From: Nitrosomonadaceae bacterium
Lineage (GTDB): Bacteria; Pseudomonadota; Gammaproteobacteria; Burkholderiales; Nitrosomonadaceae
Direction of reading: 5' to 3'
Length of the DNA: 19,485 nucleotides
Assembly (NCBI GenBank): GCA_947471695.1
Contig: CANIWY010000013.1
Coordinates: forward strand, 1 to 19,485
Part shown: in pieces, positions 1 through 7,747 of the stretch
How the letters are laid out: each line of letters starts with the position of its first letter
Numbering within the stretch: the stretch's first letter is position 1
Notes under the pieces: model-generated
The model's input: the letters and a program-made list of their open reading frames with translations, nothing else
Databases searched by the model: none
Told to the model about the DNA's origin: nothing
Made by a program: the position numbers and the translations under genes

Positions 1-736
1 ATACCCGTAACAGCTTCGCTTGCAATGCCAGCGGCATCTCTGAGACCTCATCTAACAATAGTGTCCCACCCTGAGCCTGTTCAAACTTACCCGGTTGAGA
101 CTGAGAGGCACCTGTGAATGCCCCCTTCTCATAACCAAACAACGTCGCCTCCAGCAGATGATCCGGGATGGCTGCACAGTTAATCGCGATGAAGGGATGT
201 TCCGATCTTGGTGATTGACGGTGTATAAACCTCGCCACCACCTCCTTCCCGCATCCACTCTCTCCTGTCAACATGATCGTAGCAGATGACTGAGCGACCC
301 TCATCGCAAGGGATAGTAATGCACTGGTGCGGGGGTCTTGTGCAACCACCCCATCAGAACTTTTCTCTATTGAAGGAAGCAAATACCGTGCCACATAAGA
401 CACCAGGCTTGCTGATTCAAAGGGTTTTAACAAGTAATCACACGCACCGGCCCTCATTGCAGCCACCGCCCGCTCGATATCGCCATATGCGGTCATCAAG
501 AGTACTGGGATCGCCGGGTTAAGTGTTTTAATCTCTCTTAGCAATGCGAATCCATCCATATTCTTCATCTGGACATCACTCACCACCAGACCCACGATTT
601 GTTTTTTTAAGATGGCCAGGGCAGCATCACCCGACTCGGCGGAGAGGGTTTCATAACCCGCTAGCTTTAGCGTATCGCAGAGCGCTTCCAGCAGATCATG
701 ATCGTCCTCAACGATTAAAACCGGTAGCTGTGTCAT
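1..736 (-). CDS. fleR: FleR/FlrC-type sigma-54 response regulator (3' end beyond window)
   Basis: The reading frame runs open from an ATG at 736 to the left edge, giving the first 245 residues; the rest of the AAA+ domain and any Fis-type helix-turn-helix lie outside. It activates sigma-54 promoters of mid-class flagellar genes after phosphorylation by FleS. The receiver domain spans about residues 4-115, with acidic-pocket residues D11/D12, phosphoacceptor D54 (in VVSDVQM), T82 and K104. The AAA+ domain begins near 133. It has Walker A GESGCGKE at 158-165, the sigma-54-contacting loop GAFTGA at 205-210 and Walker B LLLDE at 226-230. The start codon overlaps the fleS stop as ATGA, indicating translational coupling. 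No frameshift is visible. Family assignment is firm. The symbol fleR (rather than flrC) is chosen because a fleS-like gene lies directly upstream. Confidence 0.95.
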   Translation of the reverse strand, partial: MTQLPVLIVEDDHDLLEALCDTLKLAGYETLSAESGDAALAILKKQIVGLVVSDVQMKNMDGFALLREIKTLNPAIPVLLMTAYGDIERAVAAMRAGACDYLLKPFESASLVSYVARYLLPSIEKSSDGVVAQDPRTSALLSLAMRVAQSSATIMLTGESGCGKEVVARFIHRQSPRSEHPFIAINCAAIPDHLLEATLFGYEKGAFTGASQSQPGKFEQAQGGTLLLDEVSEMPLALQAKLLRV

Positions 737-1962
737 GATGAATGAACCTCCTTACCGGCATGCCGGCTTAAGAATTGCTGAGTAACTCCCGTTTTACGAG
801 GCAGATTCAGAGTGAACTCGCTCCCAGAACCGGGCACTGACTTGACCTTAACCGTCCCACCCATGGACTGGGTGACCCCCCTCACAATGGCAAGACCCAG
901 TCCCGTTCCCTCGGCTCGGGTGGTGAAGAAGGGTTCAAATAAACGTTCCTGAATCTCTTGCTCGATCCCTCGACCTTCATCGGTCACGGTCAGAACGACC
1001 TCATCCTCGGTGGCGGAGCACTTGATCGTGATCTTACCGCCCGAGGGGGAGGCCTGCATCGCATTCTCAAGTAGACTCACCATCGCCCCGAAGAGGGCCT
1101 TCCGATTCGCGGTCAGGCTAGCACCTAAGCAGTCGTCAATCACCACCAAATGAAGACCCCCCTGAACCATATGAGGCTCAATCACCTGGACCATCTCCTG
1201 CATCAAAGAGCAGATCATGACCTCCTCCAGATCGGCGGTCTCACCCTTCACAAATAACAGCATATCCCTGATCAGATACTCCAGATGGCGCAACCTCTCG
1301 AGAGACTTATCAGCGAACTTCTGCCGATCTTCATGAGTCAGCGCTGGATTTCCCAAGTGAGCGGTGTACAAGAGTGCTGTCGCAAGTGGGGTCCTCAGTT
1401 GGTGAGCAAGACCCGCCGCGACCTCTCCCATCGCGCTCAGTCGTTGGTTGCGGCGGAGATGCTCCTGCATCTCATGAGCCGCCGTAATATCGTGGATCAG
1501 TAGGATCTGCCGGCCAACGCTATCGATCTGACTCCTCTCGATACGGACACGCCTCATTGGAAGGGCCCCCACCGCACGTAGATTCCATTCGTCCTGGTCA
1601 CCGGTCGCAATCAACTCTCTTTCGGCCACATGGCTCCATGGGAGAGATCTGAGCGGCTCATCTAGCATCGAAACCGCTGCCGGATTAAAGTCCTCCACCC
1701 CACCACCTGCATCAAGTGCCACCACCCCACCCGGCAGCGTGGCCAGTAGTATACCCAGCCTCTGTGACAGTGCCTCCTTCTCAGAGAGTTGGTTACGTAA
1801 CTCTCCATTGGCAAGTGCTAACTCTTGGGTCAGTTGAGAGACCTGACCCTGCAACTCTTGATAGGCATCTGAAAGCTGCTCAGAGGCATGACTGAAAACA
1901 GCGAATGCCTGCTTCAAATGCTCATAATCTGCTGCGGATGGATTTGTAGTGGTATTGACCAT
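733..1962 (-). CDS. fleS: FleS/FlrB-type flagellar sensor histidine kinase
   Basis: Cytoplasmic PAS-containing histidine kinase that phosphorylates FleR; no transmembrane segment is visible. Numbered from the start chosen here (409 residues), a helical segment comes first (about 10-65). A PAS-like region follows (about 66-160). The H-box is GLAHQLRTPLATALLY with phospho-acceptor H187, typical of the FleS/AtoS group. The ATPase has an N-box (LLENAMQA, N300), G1 (DEGRGI, from D328), F-box (FEPFFTT, about 342-348) and G2 (GTGLGL, about 352-357). A longer reading from ATG 2019 adds 19 residues but has no Shine-Dalgarno sequence. ATG 1962 has GGAGAG 8 bases upstream, so I prefer it. fleR follows with an ATGA overlap. 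The pair diverges from fliF. Confidence 0.93.
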   Translation of the reverse strand: MVNTTTNPSAADYEHLKQAFAVFSHASEQLSDAYQELQGQVSQLTQELALANGELRNQLSEKEALSQRLGILLATLPGGVVALDAGGGVEDFNPAAVSMLDEPLRSLPWSHVAERELIATGDQDEWNLRAVGALPMRRVRIERSQIDSVGRQILLIHDITAAHEMQEHLRRNQRLSAMGEVAAGLAHQLRTPLATALLYTAHLGNPALTHEDRQKFADKSLERLRHLEYLIRDMLLFVKGETADLEEVMICSLMQEMVQVIEPHMVQGGLHLVVIDDCLGASLTANRKALFGAMVSLLENAMQASPSGGKITIKCSATEDEVVLTVTDEGRGIEQEIQERLFEPFFTTRAEGTGLGLAIVRGVTQSMGGTVKVKSVPGSGSEFTLNLPRKTGVTQQFLSRHAGKEVHSS

Positions 1963-2260
1963 ACTCAATGCTCTCCATGCCCGGCCAAATTCAATCCTCT
2001 CACACGAGGCTTGAAACATTCTGGCCGACCGGTTTTAGGAACGTTCGCAGAGTAGCACCGAACCAAGTCATCCTAAGCAGTGGAAAAGGAGGACTAAATC
2101 CCCTCTGTTCATTGGATCATAGTCGCCAAATATCCAGATAATCGTCACATCTCGAAGGACCGACCGGGAGGGTCTATGTTTAACCCGAATACGGATCACT
2201 GGCTCAGGGTCGGTATGGATAAGCAAATTACTTTATGCATCACGGGTATTTAACTTTAAA

Positions 2261-2276
2261 TGGCATGCATCTTGCT
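2261..2276 (+). promoter_or_regulatory. Sigma-54 (-24/-12) promoter for fliF operon
   Basis: TGGCATG-CATC-TTGCT matches the RpoN consensus TGGCAYR-N4-TTGCW. The invariant GG (2262-2263) and GC (2274-2275) have the required 12-base offset. Transcription should start near 2287, leaving a leader of about 120 bases before fliF. It fits the sigma-54 activator FleR encoded alongside. Confidence 0.88.
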
Positions 2277-2357
2277 GATCATGAATGGTCAGGGGCCCAC
2301 TCGAGCATAGCGATTGCCCACCCGACTCACCGCCAGATTCAGTTCATGTTTATGATT

Positions 2358-2363
2358 TATAAT
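2358..2363 (+). promoter_or_regulatory. Possible sigma-70 -10 box (TATAAT) before fliF
   Basis: A perfect TATAAT lies in an AT-rich segment of the fliF leader, about 45 bases upstream of the start codon. The -35 region at 16-18 base spacing (around 2334-2341) matches TTGACA poorly. The composition alone could explain the hit. It would give a second, vegetative start downstream of the sigma-54 promoter. Confidence 0.25.
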
Positions 2364-2407
2364 AAATTTTTAAATATGTTTGGTCCACTTCAATTCAAGG
2401 ATTCATC

Positions 2408-4054
2408 ATGGCATTAGCAGAGACCTCGTCCCCACCTCCCGGACTCATGGGCCAGATCCCCGTACTCTCTCAATTTAAGGAACTTCATAGCTCACAGAAA
2501 TTAGGACTGATGATCGCAGCTGCTGCCGTGATCGCGCTCATGGTCGGGTCCTGGATGTGGAGCCAAGCGCCTGACTATCGTGTCCTCTACCCCAATGTGT
2601 CAGACAAGGATGGTGGTGCCATCATCACCGCACTCGAGCAGATGAAGGTCCCCTACAAGTTCACGGAAGGGGGTGGATCGATCCAGATTCCGAGTAACCA
2701 AATCCATGAGGTCCGTCTGCGTTTAGCCAGTCAAGGCCTTCCCAAGGGAGGTCTGGTCGGATTTGAATTGATGGAGAATCAAAAGCTCGGCTCCAGTCAG
2801 TTCCTAGAACAAGTAAATTATCAGCGAGCCACCGAGGGTGAATTGGCTAGATCCATCCAGTCACTGGCATCAGTCGAGAGTGCCCGTGTGCATCTGGCCA
2901 TCTCTAAGCCATCGGTATTTGTTCGTGATCAACAAAAGACCAGTGCATCGGTTCTACTCAATCTTAGACCCGGCAGAACGCTCGAGCCCGCCCAGGCCAG
3001 TGCCATTGTGCATCTGGTATCGAGCAGCATCCCAGGTCTGGGCGTGAAAGACATCACCGTGGTCGATCAACATGGCAATCTACTAAGCTCTCAAGACAGC
3101 GCCACCATGAATGCCAAGCTTGATATCAAGCTTGATCCGGGTCAACTGAAGTACGTTCAGGAGCTCGAACAGAATTATGCAAGACGGATTGAGGCGATAC
3201 TGAGCCCGATCACAGGTCCTAGCAATGTCCGTGCTCAGGTCACCGCCGATATCGATTTCGCACTGACCGAGCGTGCCGAGGAGATCTACCGACCCAACCG
3301 TCGGGATACCGATCCTGCTGCGGTCCGTAGCCAACAAAGCACGGAGACCAGTAGCACCACCCCACCGGGCTCGAGTGGTGTTCCGGGCGCATTATCAAAC
3401 CAACCACCTGCACCGGCATCAGCGCCGATCAATGCCGCCGGTGGCGAGGAAGGAGCCCCTGCAGCACCGTCCAATCTACATAAAGAGTCCACGGTTAATT
3501 ACGAGGTCGACAAGACGATCCAGCATATCCGTCAGCCCTTGGGAGGCGTGAAAAGACTATCGGTCGCAGTGGTCGTGAACTATCGTAAAGAGACCGATGA
3601 CGAGGGCAAGGTCGAACAAAAACCACTCGCGGCTGAAGAAATCGCGAAGATCAATGACCTGGTTAAGGAGGCGATGGGGTATAGCAAGGAGCGGGGAGAT
3701 ACATTAAATATTGCGAATAGTCCATTCACCGAGGCTGAGGCTGAGGTCATTCCAGAGACCCCATTCTGGATGAATCCTGTTGCCTGGGACTGGGGGAAAG
3801 AGATCGGCAAGCATCTGCTCATCGCAGGTCTAGTACTCTACCTACTGATGGGCGTTCTAAGACCCTACCTTCGGAATATCGAAAAATCACGTAAAGAAGC
3901 CAAACAGGCAGAGATTGATGCAATGCAAGCCGCTGAAGATGCACCTGTATTAACGAGCTACGAGGCCAAGCTCACTGCCGCCAAGCAGATCTCTTCAGAG
4001 GATCCTAAGGTCGCTGCCAGCATCATTAAGGAATGGGTCTCAGATGGACGCTGA
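2408..4054 (+). CDS. fliF: Flagellar MS-ring protein FliF
   Basis: Forms the inner-membrane MS ring, the foundation of the basal body, which houses the export gate and carries FliG. The 548 residues match the usual FliF length. The first transmembrane helix is at about 33-51 and the second at about 469-484. Between them lie the ring-building YscJ/FliF domains, with the conserved stretch around residues 104-175 (LRLASQGLP, GSSQFLEQVNYQRATEGEL, ARVHLAISKPSVFVR). A flexible low-complexity Ser/Pro/Ala/Gly insert falls at about 310-355, where FliF proteins normally have a disordered loop. The cytoplasmic C-terminal tail ends in the FliG-binding segment. It is the first gene behind the sigma-54 promoter at 2261. 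AAGGA lies 6 bases before the ATG. The last 11 bases overlap fliG. Confidence 0.98.
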   Translation: MALAETSSPPPGLMGQIPVLSQFKELHSSQKLGLMIAAAAVIALMVGSWMWSQAPDYRVLYPNVSDKDGGAIITALEQMKVPYKFTEGGGSIQIPSNQIHEVRLRLASQGLPKGGLVGFELMENQKLGSSQFLEQVNYQRATEGELARSIQSLASVESARVHLAISKPSVFVRDQQKTSASVLLNLRPGRTLEPAQASAIVHLVSSSIPGLGVKDITVVDQHGNLLSSQDSATMNAKLDIKLDPGQLKYVQELEQNYARRIEAILSPITGPSNVRAQVTADIDFALTERAEEIYRPNRRDTDPAAVRSQQSTETSSTTPPGSSGVPGALSNQPPAPASAPINAAGGEEGAPAAPSNLHKESTVNYEVDKTIQHIRQPLGGVKRLSVAVVVNYRKETDDEGKVEQKPLAAEEIAKINDLVKEAMGYSKERGDTLNIANSPFTEAEAEVIPETPFWMNPVAWDWGKEIGKHLLIAGLVLYLLMGVLRPYLRNIEKSRKEAKQAEIDAMQAAEDAPVLTSYEAKLTAAKQISSEDPKVAASIIKEWVSDGR

Positions 4055-5039
4055 GGGAGTTAAGAAGAGCGCGATCCTACTGCTATCACTGGGTTCAGAT
4101 GTGGCTGCGGAGGTGTGCAAGTACCTCTCCCCGAAAGAGGTCCAAAGGATCGGAGAAGAGATGGCCATGATCGGTGGCATCTCACGAGAGAAAATGAGTG
4201 AGGTTCTGATCGATTTCCATAAGCTTGCCGGAGAAAGAACCTCCATCGGGGCAGACTCTGCCGAGTATATCAAGACCCTCATGACCAAGGCCCTGGGTGA
4301 AGACAAGGCCAATAACGTCCTCAACAGAATCCTGAAGGGGAGCGACACCAGCGGGATTGAAGGCTTGAAATGGATGGACGCCCCATCAGTTGCGGAATTA
4401 ATTCGAAATGAGCATCCCCAGATCATCGCGACCATCTTGGTTCATCTGGAGCGTGATCAGGCGAGTGATATTCTGAAATGTTTTTCAGATACGTTACGAA
4501 ATGACACCATGCTCCGGATCGCGACCTTAGACGGGATCCAGCCCGGCGCTCTCAAAGAATTAAATGATGTCATGCATAACATGATGTCGGGTGGCAATAC
4601 CATGAAAGAGAGCGCACTCGGGGGAATCAAAGTTGCGGCTGATATCCTGAACTACATGGGTGCCACGCTCGAGGCAGCAACCCTCGAGGGGGTCCGTGCC
4701 CATGATGCAGACCTTGCTCAACAGATACTCGATAATATGTTCGTATTCGACAACCTGATGGATGTTGATAACCGCGGCATTCAGTTGCTGCTGCGTGAGA
4801 TTCCATCCGAGTCTCTGATCGTTGCCCTTAAGGGTGCCAGTCAGGGGTTGAAGGATAAGTTCCTGGAAAATATGTCGACACGGGCACGTGAGGGTCTGGT
4901 CGATGATATGGAGTCTAAGGGACCGGTCAGGCTGTCTGAGGTCGAGGCCGAACAGAAAGAAATACTGAAGATCGTGAGAAGACTCTCAGAAGAAGGACTC
5001 ATCGCGGTCTCCGGTAAGGGTGAGGAGAGCTATGTCTAG
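4044..5039 (+). CDS. fliG: Flagellar motor switch protein FliG
   Basis: C-ring rotor protein that binds FliF through its N-terminus and contacts the stator through its C-terminus to generate torque. The 331 residues are the standard length. The N-terminal domain starts with KKSAILLLSLG. The EHPQ motif of the middle domain is at 123-126. The C-terminal domain keeps MFVFDNL (232-238). It also keeps the torque-helix charges: K263, R280, D287, D288 and R296, corresponding by alignment to E. coli K264, R281, D288, D289 and R297. The motor interface therefore looks fully functional. The gene overlaps fliF by 11 bases, with an AAGGA inside fliF 11 bases from the ATG. It overlaps the fliH start by 8 bases. 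Confidence 0.98.
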   Translation: MDAEGVKKSAILLLSLGSDVAAEVCKYLSPKEVQRIGEEMAMIGGISREKMSEVLIDFHKLAGERTSIGADSAEYIKTLMTKALGEDKANNVLNRILKGSDTSGIEGLKWMDAPSVAELIRNEHPQIIATILVHLERDQASDILKCFSDTLRNDTMLRIATLDGIQPGALKELNDVMHNMMSGGNTMKESALGGIKVAADILNYMGATLEAATLEGVRAHDADLAQQILDNMFVFDNLMDVDNRGIQLLLREIPSESLIVALKGASQGLKDKFLENMSTRAREGLVDDMESKGPVRLSEVEAEQKEILKIVRRLSEEGLIAVSGKGEESYV

Positions 5040-5700
5040 CGAGGTCGTGCAGAAGGGACGACTGTCGGCCTATGAACGTTGGGAGCTAGACTCGTTTGAC
5101 CAGTCTCCAACAGAGGCTGGTCCATCCATCGAAGTAGCGGCAGCCGCCATCATGCCCACCCCAGAACAGATCCAGATGATCCGTCACCAGGCAGCTTCAG
5201 AGGGACGGGCAGAGGGTCTTGCTGAGGGACGGGCAGAGGGTCACTCGGCCGGGTATCAGATGGGCAAGAATCAAGCTCAGGAAGAGATCCAGAAATTGCA
5301 GGGATTATTAGGTGGCCTGGATGATGAGTTACAACACTTCGACCAGAGGGTGTCTCAGGACTTACTCTCGCTGTCACTAGATATCGCAAAGCAGATCATC
5401 GGCAAATCGCTCAAGGTCCATCCAGAGGTGATCCTTGAGACGGTGCAAGAGTCGATACGTTGCCTCCCCCACTTTAATCAGCATGCTCATATACTCCTCC
5501 ACCCAGAGGATGCAAAGCTGGTCAGAACCTATCTGGGTGAACATCTGACTAATTCAGGTTGGAAAATCTTTGAAGATGAATTGATCGAGCGGGGAGGCTG
5601 CCGTCTTGAGACCTCTGGGAGCGAGGTCGACGCCACCCTCCCCAGCCGCTGGAAGAATGTCCTCTCCTCCATCAGCCAGGATGGGAACTGGATTGAGTAA
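5032..5700 (+). CDS. fliH: Flagellar export ATPase regulator FliH
   Basis: FliH dimers bind the N-terminus of ATPase FliI and tether it to the C-ring and export gate. I choose ATG 5032 (222 residues): GAGGAG sits just upstream and it overlaps the fliG stop. An upstream frame opening at 5020 adds only four residues. An N-terminal aromatic patch (Y14, W17) is of the kind FliH uses to contact the gate. Residues 58-78 carry six glycines spaced exactly four apart (G58, 62, 66, 70, 74, 78), the GxxxG-type helix repeat characteristic of FliH. A coiled coil and the FliH C-terminal domain (about 110-220) follow. The end overlaps fliI by 20 bases. Confidence 0.94.
   Translation: MSSEVVQKGRLSAYERWELDSFDQSPTEAGPSIEVAAAAIMPTPEQIQMIRHQAASEGRAEGLAEGRAEGHSAGYQMGKNQAQEEIQKLQGLLGGLDDELQHFDQRVSQDLLSLSLDIAKQIIGKSLKVHPEVILETVQESIRCLPHFNQHAHILLHPEDAKLVRTYLGEHLTNSGWKIFEDELIERGGCRLETSGSEVDATLPSRWKNVLSSISQDGNWIE
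5200..5242 (+). repeat. 24-base direct repeat within fliH glycine-repeat region
   Basis: The same 19 bases (GAGGGACGGGCAGAGGGTC) occur at 5200-5218 and 5224-5242, a 24-base period. It encodes two copies of an eight-residue unit (EGRAEGLA / EGRAEGHS). The near-identity at DNA level suggests recent expansion of the GxxxG helix. Confidence 0.85.
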
Positions 5701-7126
5701 GAGAGACGATCTCTGGCGAGATTTTTTTACAAATTACAAAGACCTTGTATCAGAATCCACCCCACTCCAAGTGAGTGGACACCTGACCCGGGTATCCGGG
5801 CTGGTGATGGAGGCAGAGGGCTTAAAACTCGCCGTTGGCAGCAGTTGCATGGTATCAACCCCTCAGGGTAGCAGTGTCGCAGCAGAGGTGGTCGGGTTCT
5901 CCGGAGACAGACTCTTCCTGATGCCGTTGACCGATGTCCATGGACTTGCACCAGGTGCGAGTGTGGTCCCGGTCCGAATTGCAGAGACCCCCCCAAAGCC
6001 TGGAATTGCAAGACGCCCTCAACGCCCGATCGATGGACTGGCCCGGCATATGCCGGTCGGACCAGGATTATTGGGTCGAGTTCTCGATGGCGCCGGACAG
6101 CCTCTGGACCGTCTCGGACCGATCGTGACCGACCATACTGCACCCCTCCAGAGCCGCCCTTATAATCCACTCGAGAGAGAACCGATACGAACAAGCCTCG
6201 ATGTCGGGGTACGTTCCATCAATGCACTCCTCTGTGTCGGACGTGGACAGAGGATGGGGCTATTTGCAGGTAGCGGGGTCGGCAAGAGCGTCTTACTCGG
6301 GATGATGGCACGATACACCAGCGCTGACGTGATCGTGGTCGGGCTGATTGGTGAGCGGGGTCGAGAGGTCAAGGAATTCATCGAACAGATCTTGGGGGAG
6401 GAGGGACTCGCACGATCAGTGGTCGTGGCCGCACCGGCTGACACCTCCCCACTCCTTAGGATGCAGGGTGCCTCTTACGCGACCACCATCGCAGAATACT
6501 TCCGTGATCAGGGTCAGCATGTCCTCCTCATCATGGACTCACTGACCCGATACGCGATGGCTCAAAGAGAGATCGCACTTGCCATTGGTGAACCCCCAGC
6601 CACGAGAGGGTACCCACCATCCGTGTTCGCAAAGCTTCCTCAGCTGGTTGAACGTGCCGGCAATGGAGCTGAGGGGAGCGGATCAATCACCGCCTTCTAT
6701 ACCGTCCTGACAGAGGGGGATGACCCTCAGGATCCGATTGCAGATAGTGCACGAGCGATTCTTGATGGACATATCGTCCTCTCCCGAAGCCTGGCCGATC
6801 AGGGTCACTACCCCGCGATCGATATCGAATCCTCCATCAGTCGGGTCATGACCAGCCTGATCACACCCGATCACTTCGATCTGGTCCGCCGTTTTAAGTA
6901 TCTCTATTCACGGTATCAGCGCAGCCGAGACCTAATCAGCGTCGGTGCCTATGTGGCCGGTAGCGACCCAGACCTTGATCTGGCGATTGCAATGCACCCC
7001 AAGCTCGAGTCATTCCTGACCCAGGGGATGATGGATCAAGAAAGCTACACTGATAGTCTCAAGAAATTGACTGAGATGTTCGATATAGGGAGTATCCACA
7101 TGAAGAATTCAATTCAACCGCGATGA
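5681..7126 (+). CDS. fliI: Flagellum-specific ATP synthase/export ATPase FliI
   Basis: F1-beta-like ATPase that powers loading and unfolding of export substrates at the flagellar gate. Using ATG 5681 the product is 481 residues, slightly longer than the typical 440-470. Walker A AGSGVGKS is at 196-203. GERGREV follows, then Walker B HVLLIMDS (D286). The family signature PSVFAKLPQLVERAG is at 313-327. The frame stays open upstream to 5606, but those residues only read through fliH and look non-conserved. No start has a strong Shine-Dalgarno; TTG 5693 is an alternative, and translation is probably coupled to fliH. The stop overlaps the fliJ start as ATGA. Confidence 0.97.
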   Translation: MGTGLSKRDDLWRDFFTNYKDLVSESTPLQVSGHLTRVSGLVMEAEGLKLAVGSSCMVSTPQGSSVAAEVVGFSGDRLFLMPLTDVHGLAPGASVVPVRIAETPPKPGIARRPQRPIDGLARHMPVGPGLLGRVLDGAGQPLDRLGPIVTDHTAPLQSRPYNPLEREPIRTSLDVGVRSINALLCVGRGQRMGLFAGSGVGKSVLLGMMARYTSADVIVVGLIGERGREVKEFIEQILGEEGLARSVVVAAPADTSPLLRMQGASYATTIAEYFRDQGQHVLLIMDSLTRYAMAQREIALAIGEPPATRGYPPSVFAKLPQLVERAGNGAEGSGSITAFYTVLTEGDDPQDPIADSARAILDGHIVLSRSLADQGHYPAIDIESSISRVMTSLITPDHFDLVRRFKYLYSRYQRSRDLISVGAYVAGSDPDLDLAIAMHPKLESFLTQGMMDQESYTDSLKKLTEMFDIGSIHMKNSIQPR

Positions 7127-7569
7127 CAAGCGCATTCACCCTAAAGACACTCTTAGACTTGGCACAAGACAAGAGTGATGCGGCCGCAACCCGGCTTGGA
7201 CGACTGAATGTGCAAGCACAGAGTGCGGAGCAGAAGCTCCAGCTATTGATTGAGTATCGGCGAGACTATGAACATAACTTCCAAGAGCTGAGTAAGACCG
7301 GGGTCGATCGGGCTAAGTGGCTCAACTTCCGCGCATTCATGGTGAAGCTCGATACCGCGATCTCGGAACAGGAGAAGACAGTCTTGAACTCACAGAACCG
7401 CGTCCACTTGGGACGTACTGACTGGCATGCCGAGCAGCACAAGCTCAAGACCTACGACACCCTATCTCAAAGATACCAGGCGACAGAGCTCCGACGAGCC
7501 TCAAAGCTTGAGCAGCGTGAGCAAGATGAGCTAACGATCAAGTCATTCTCCCAACGTCCCATCTCTTAA
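7123..7569 (+). CDS. fliJ: Flagellar export chaperone FliJ
   Basis: A small (148-residue) charged protein, predicted almost wholly alpha-helical with an antiparallel coiled coil. This is the expected size and character for FliJ, which inserts into the FliI hexamer like the gamma subunit of F1 and contacts FlhA. It opens with FTLKTLLDLAQDKSDAAATRLG, a typical FliJ N-terminus. Conserved WLNFRAFMVKLDTAI-type residues lie mid-protein. Identification rests on this pattern plus position directly after fliI (ATGA overlap); FliJ sequences are poorly conserved. It ends the first operon segment; 178 bases with a new promoter follow. Confidence 0.9.
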   Translation: MTSAFTLKTLLDLAQDKSDAAATRLGRLNVQAQSAEQKLQLLIEYRRDYEHNFQELSKTGVDRAKWLNFRAFMVKLDTAISEQEKTVLNSQNRVHLGRTDWHAEQHKLKTYDTLSQRYQATELRRASKLEQREQDELTIKSFSQRPIS

Positions 7570-7692
7570 TTGGGGTGCTCATTCTTTCACCTATCTCCGT
7601 GTTCTGACCGTACCCAACAGGCACCACCGACAGACCCGATTAGCCCACCCTTCTCACATCCACACCGCAGCAAATAGGCTCCCTTAAATGAT

Positions 7693-7708
7693 TGGCATGG
7701 ATATTGCT
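7693..7708 (+). promoter_or_regulatory. Sigma-54 (-24/-12) promoter for fliK
   Basis: TGGCATG-GATA-TTGCT has GG at 7694-7695 and GC at 7706-7707, the correct 12-base offset. It is identical to the fliF promoter in both conserved boxes. Start of transcription is expected near 7719, about 29 bases before the fliK ATG. It lies in the 178-base gap between fliJ and fliK; the rest of that gap shows no clear terminator. Confidence 0.88.
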
Positions 7709-7747
7709 TTAACAGTCTTGTCAATGACTGAACACTAAGGAAATCAA

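Larger units (their letters stand above)
1963..2407. other. Divergent fleS/fliF intergenic region
   Basis: About 445 bases separate the preferred fleS start from fliF. On the plus strand it holds a near-consensus sigma-54 promoter (2261-2276), then a leader of about 120 bases with an AT-rich stretch (2349-2378) containing a perfect TATAAT, and an AAGGA ribosome site (2397-2401). I searched for fliE here and did not find it. A 60-codon plus-strand frame (2235-2417) resembles no known protein and overlaps the promoter, so it is not called. I saw no convincing minus-strand promoter for fleS. Binding sites for FleR or the master regulator probably lie upstream of 2261, but I cannot recognise them. 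Confidence 0.6.

Noticed and set aside
52..258. 68-codon minus-strand frame near the left edge
   Set aside because: It is out of frame with the intact fleR coding sequence that covers the same bases.
1963..2019. Upstream ATG 2019 as fleS start
   Set aside because: It adds 19 residues with no ribosome site. ATG 1962 has GGAGAG at good spacing and a more family-like N-terminus.
2235..2417. 60-codon plus-strand frame upstream of fliF, considered as a possible fliE
   Set aside because: It lacks any FliE-like sequence, begins upstream of and spans the sigma-54 promoter, and runs into fliF in another frame.
4040..4435. Minus-strand frame of 131 codons opposite fliG
   Set aside because: It lies wholly opposite a well-conserved gene, has low-complexity content and resembles no family.
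5727..6194. Minus-strand frame of 155 codons opposite fliI
   Set aside because: Shadow of the conserved FliI coding frame; no start signal or recognisable sequence.
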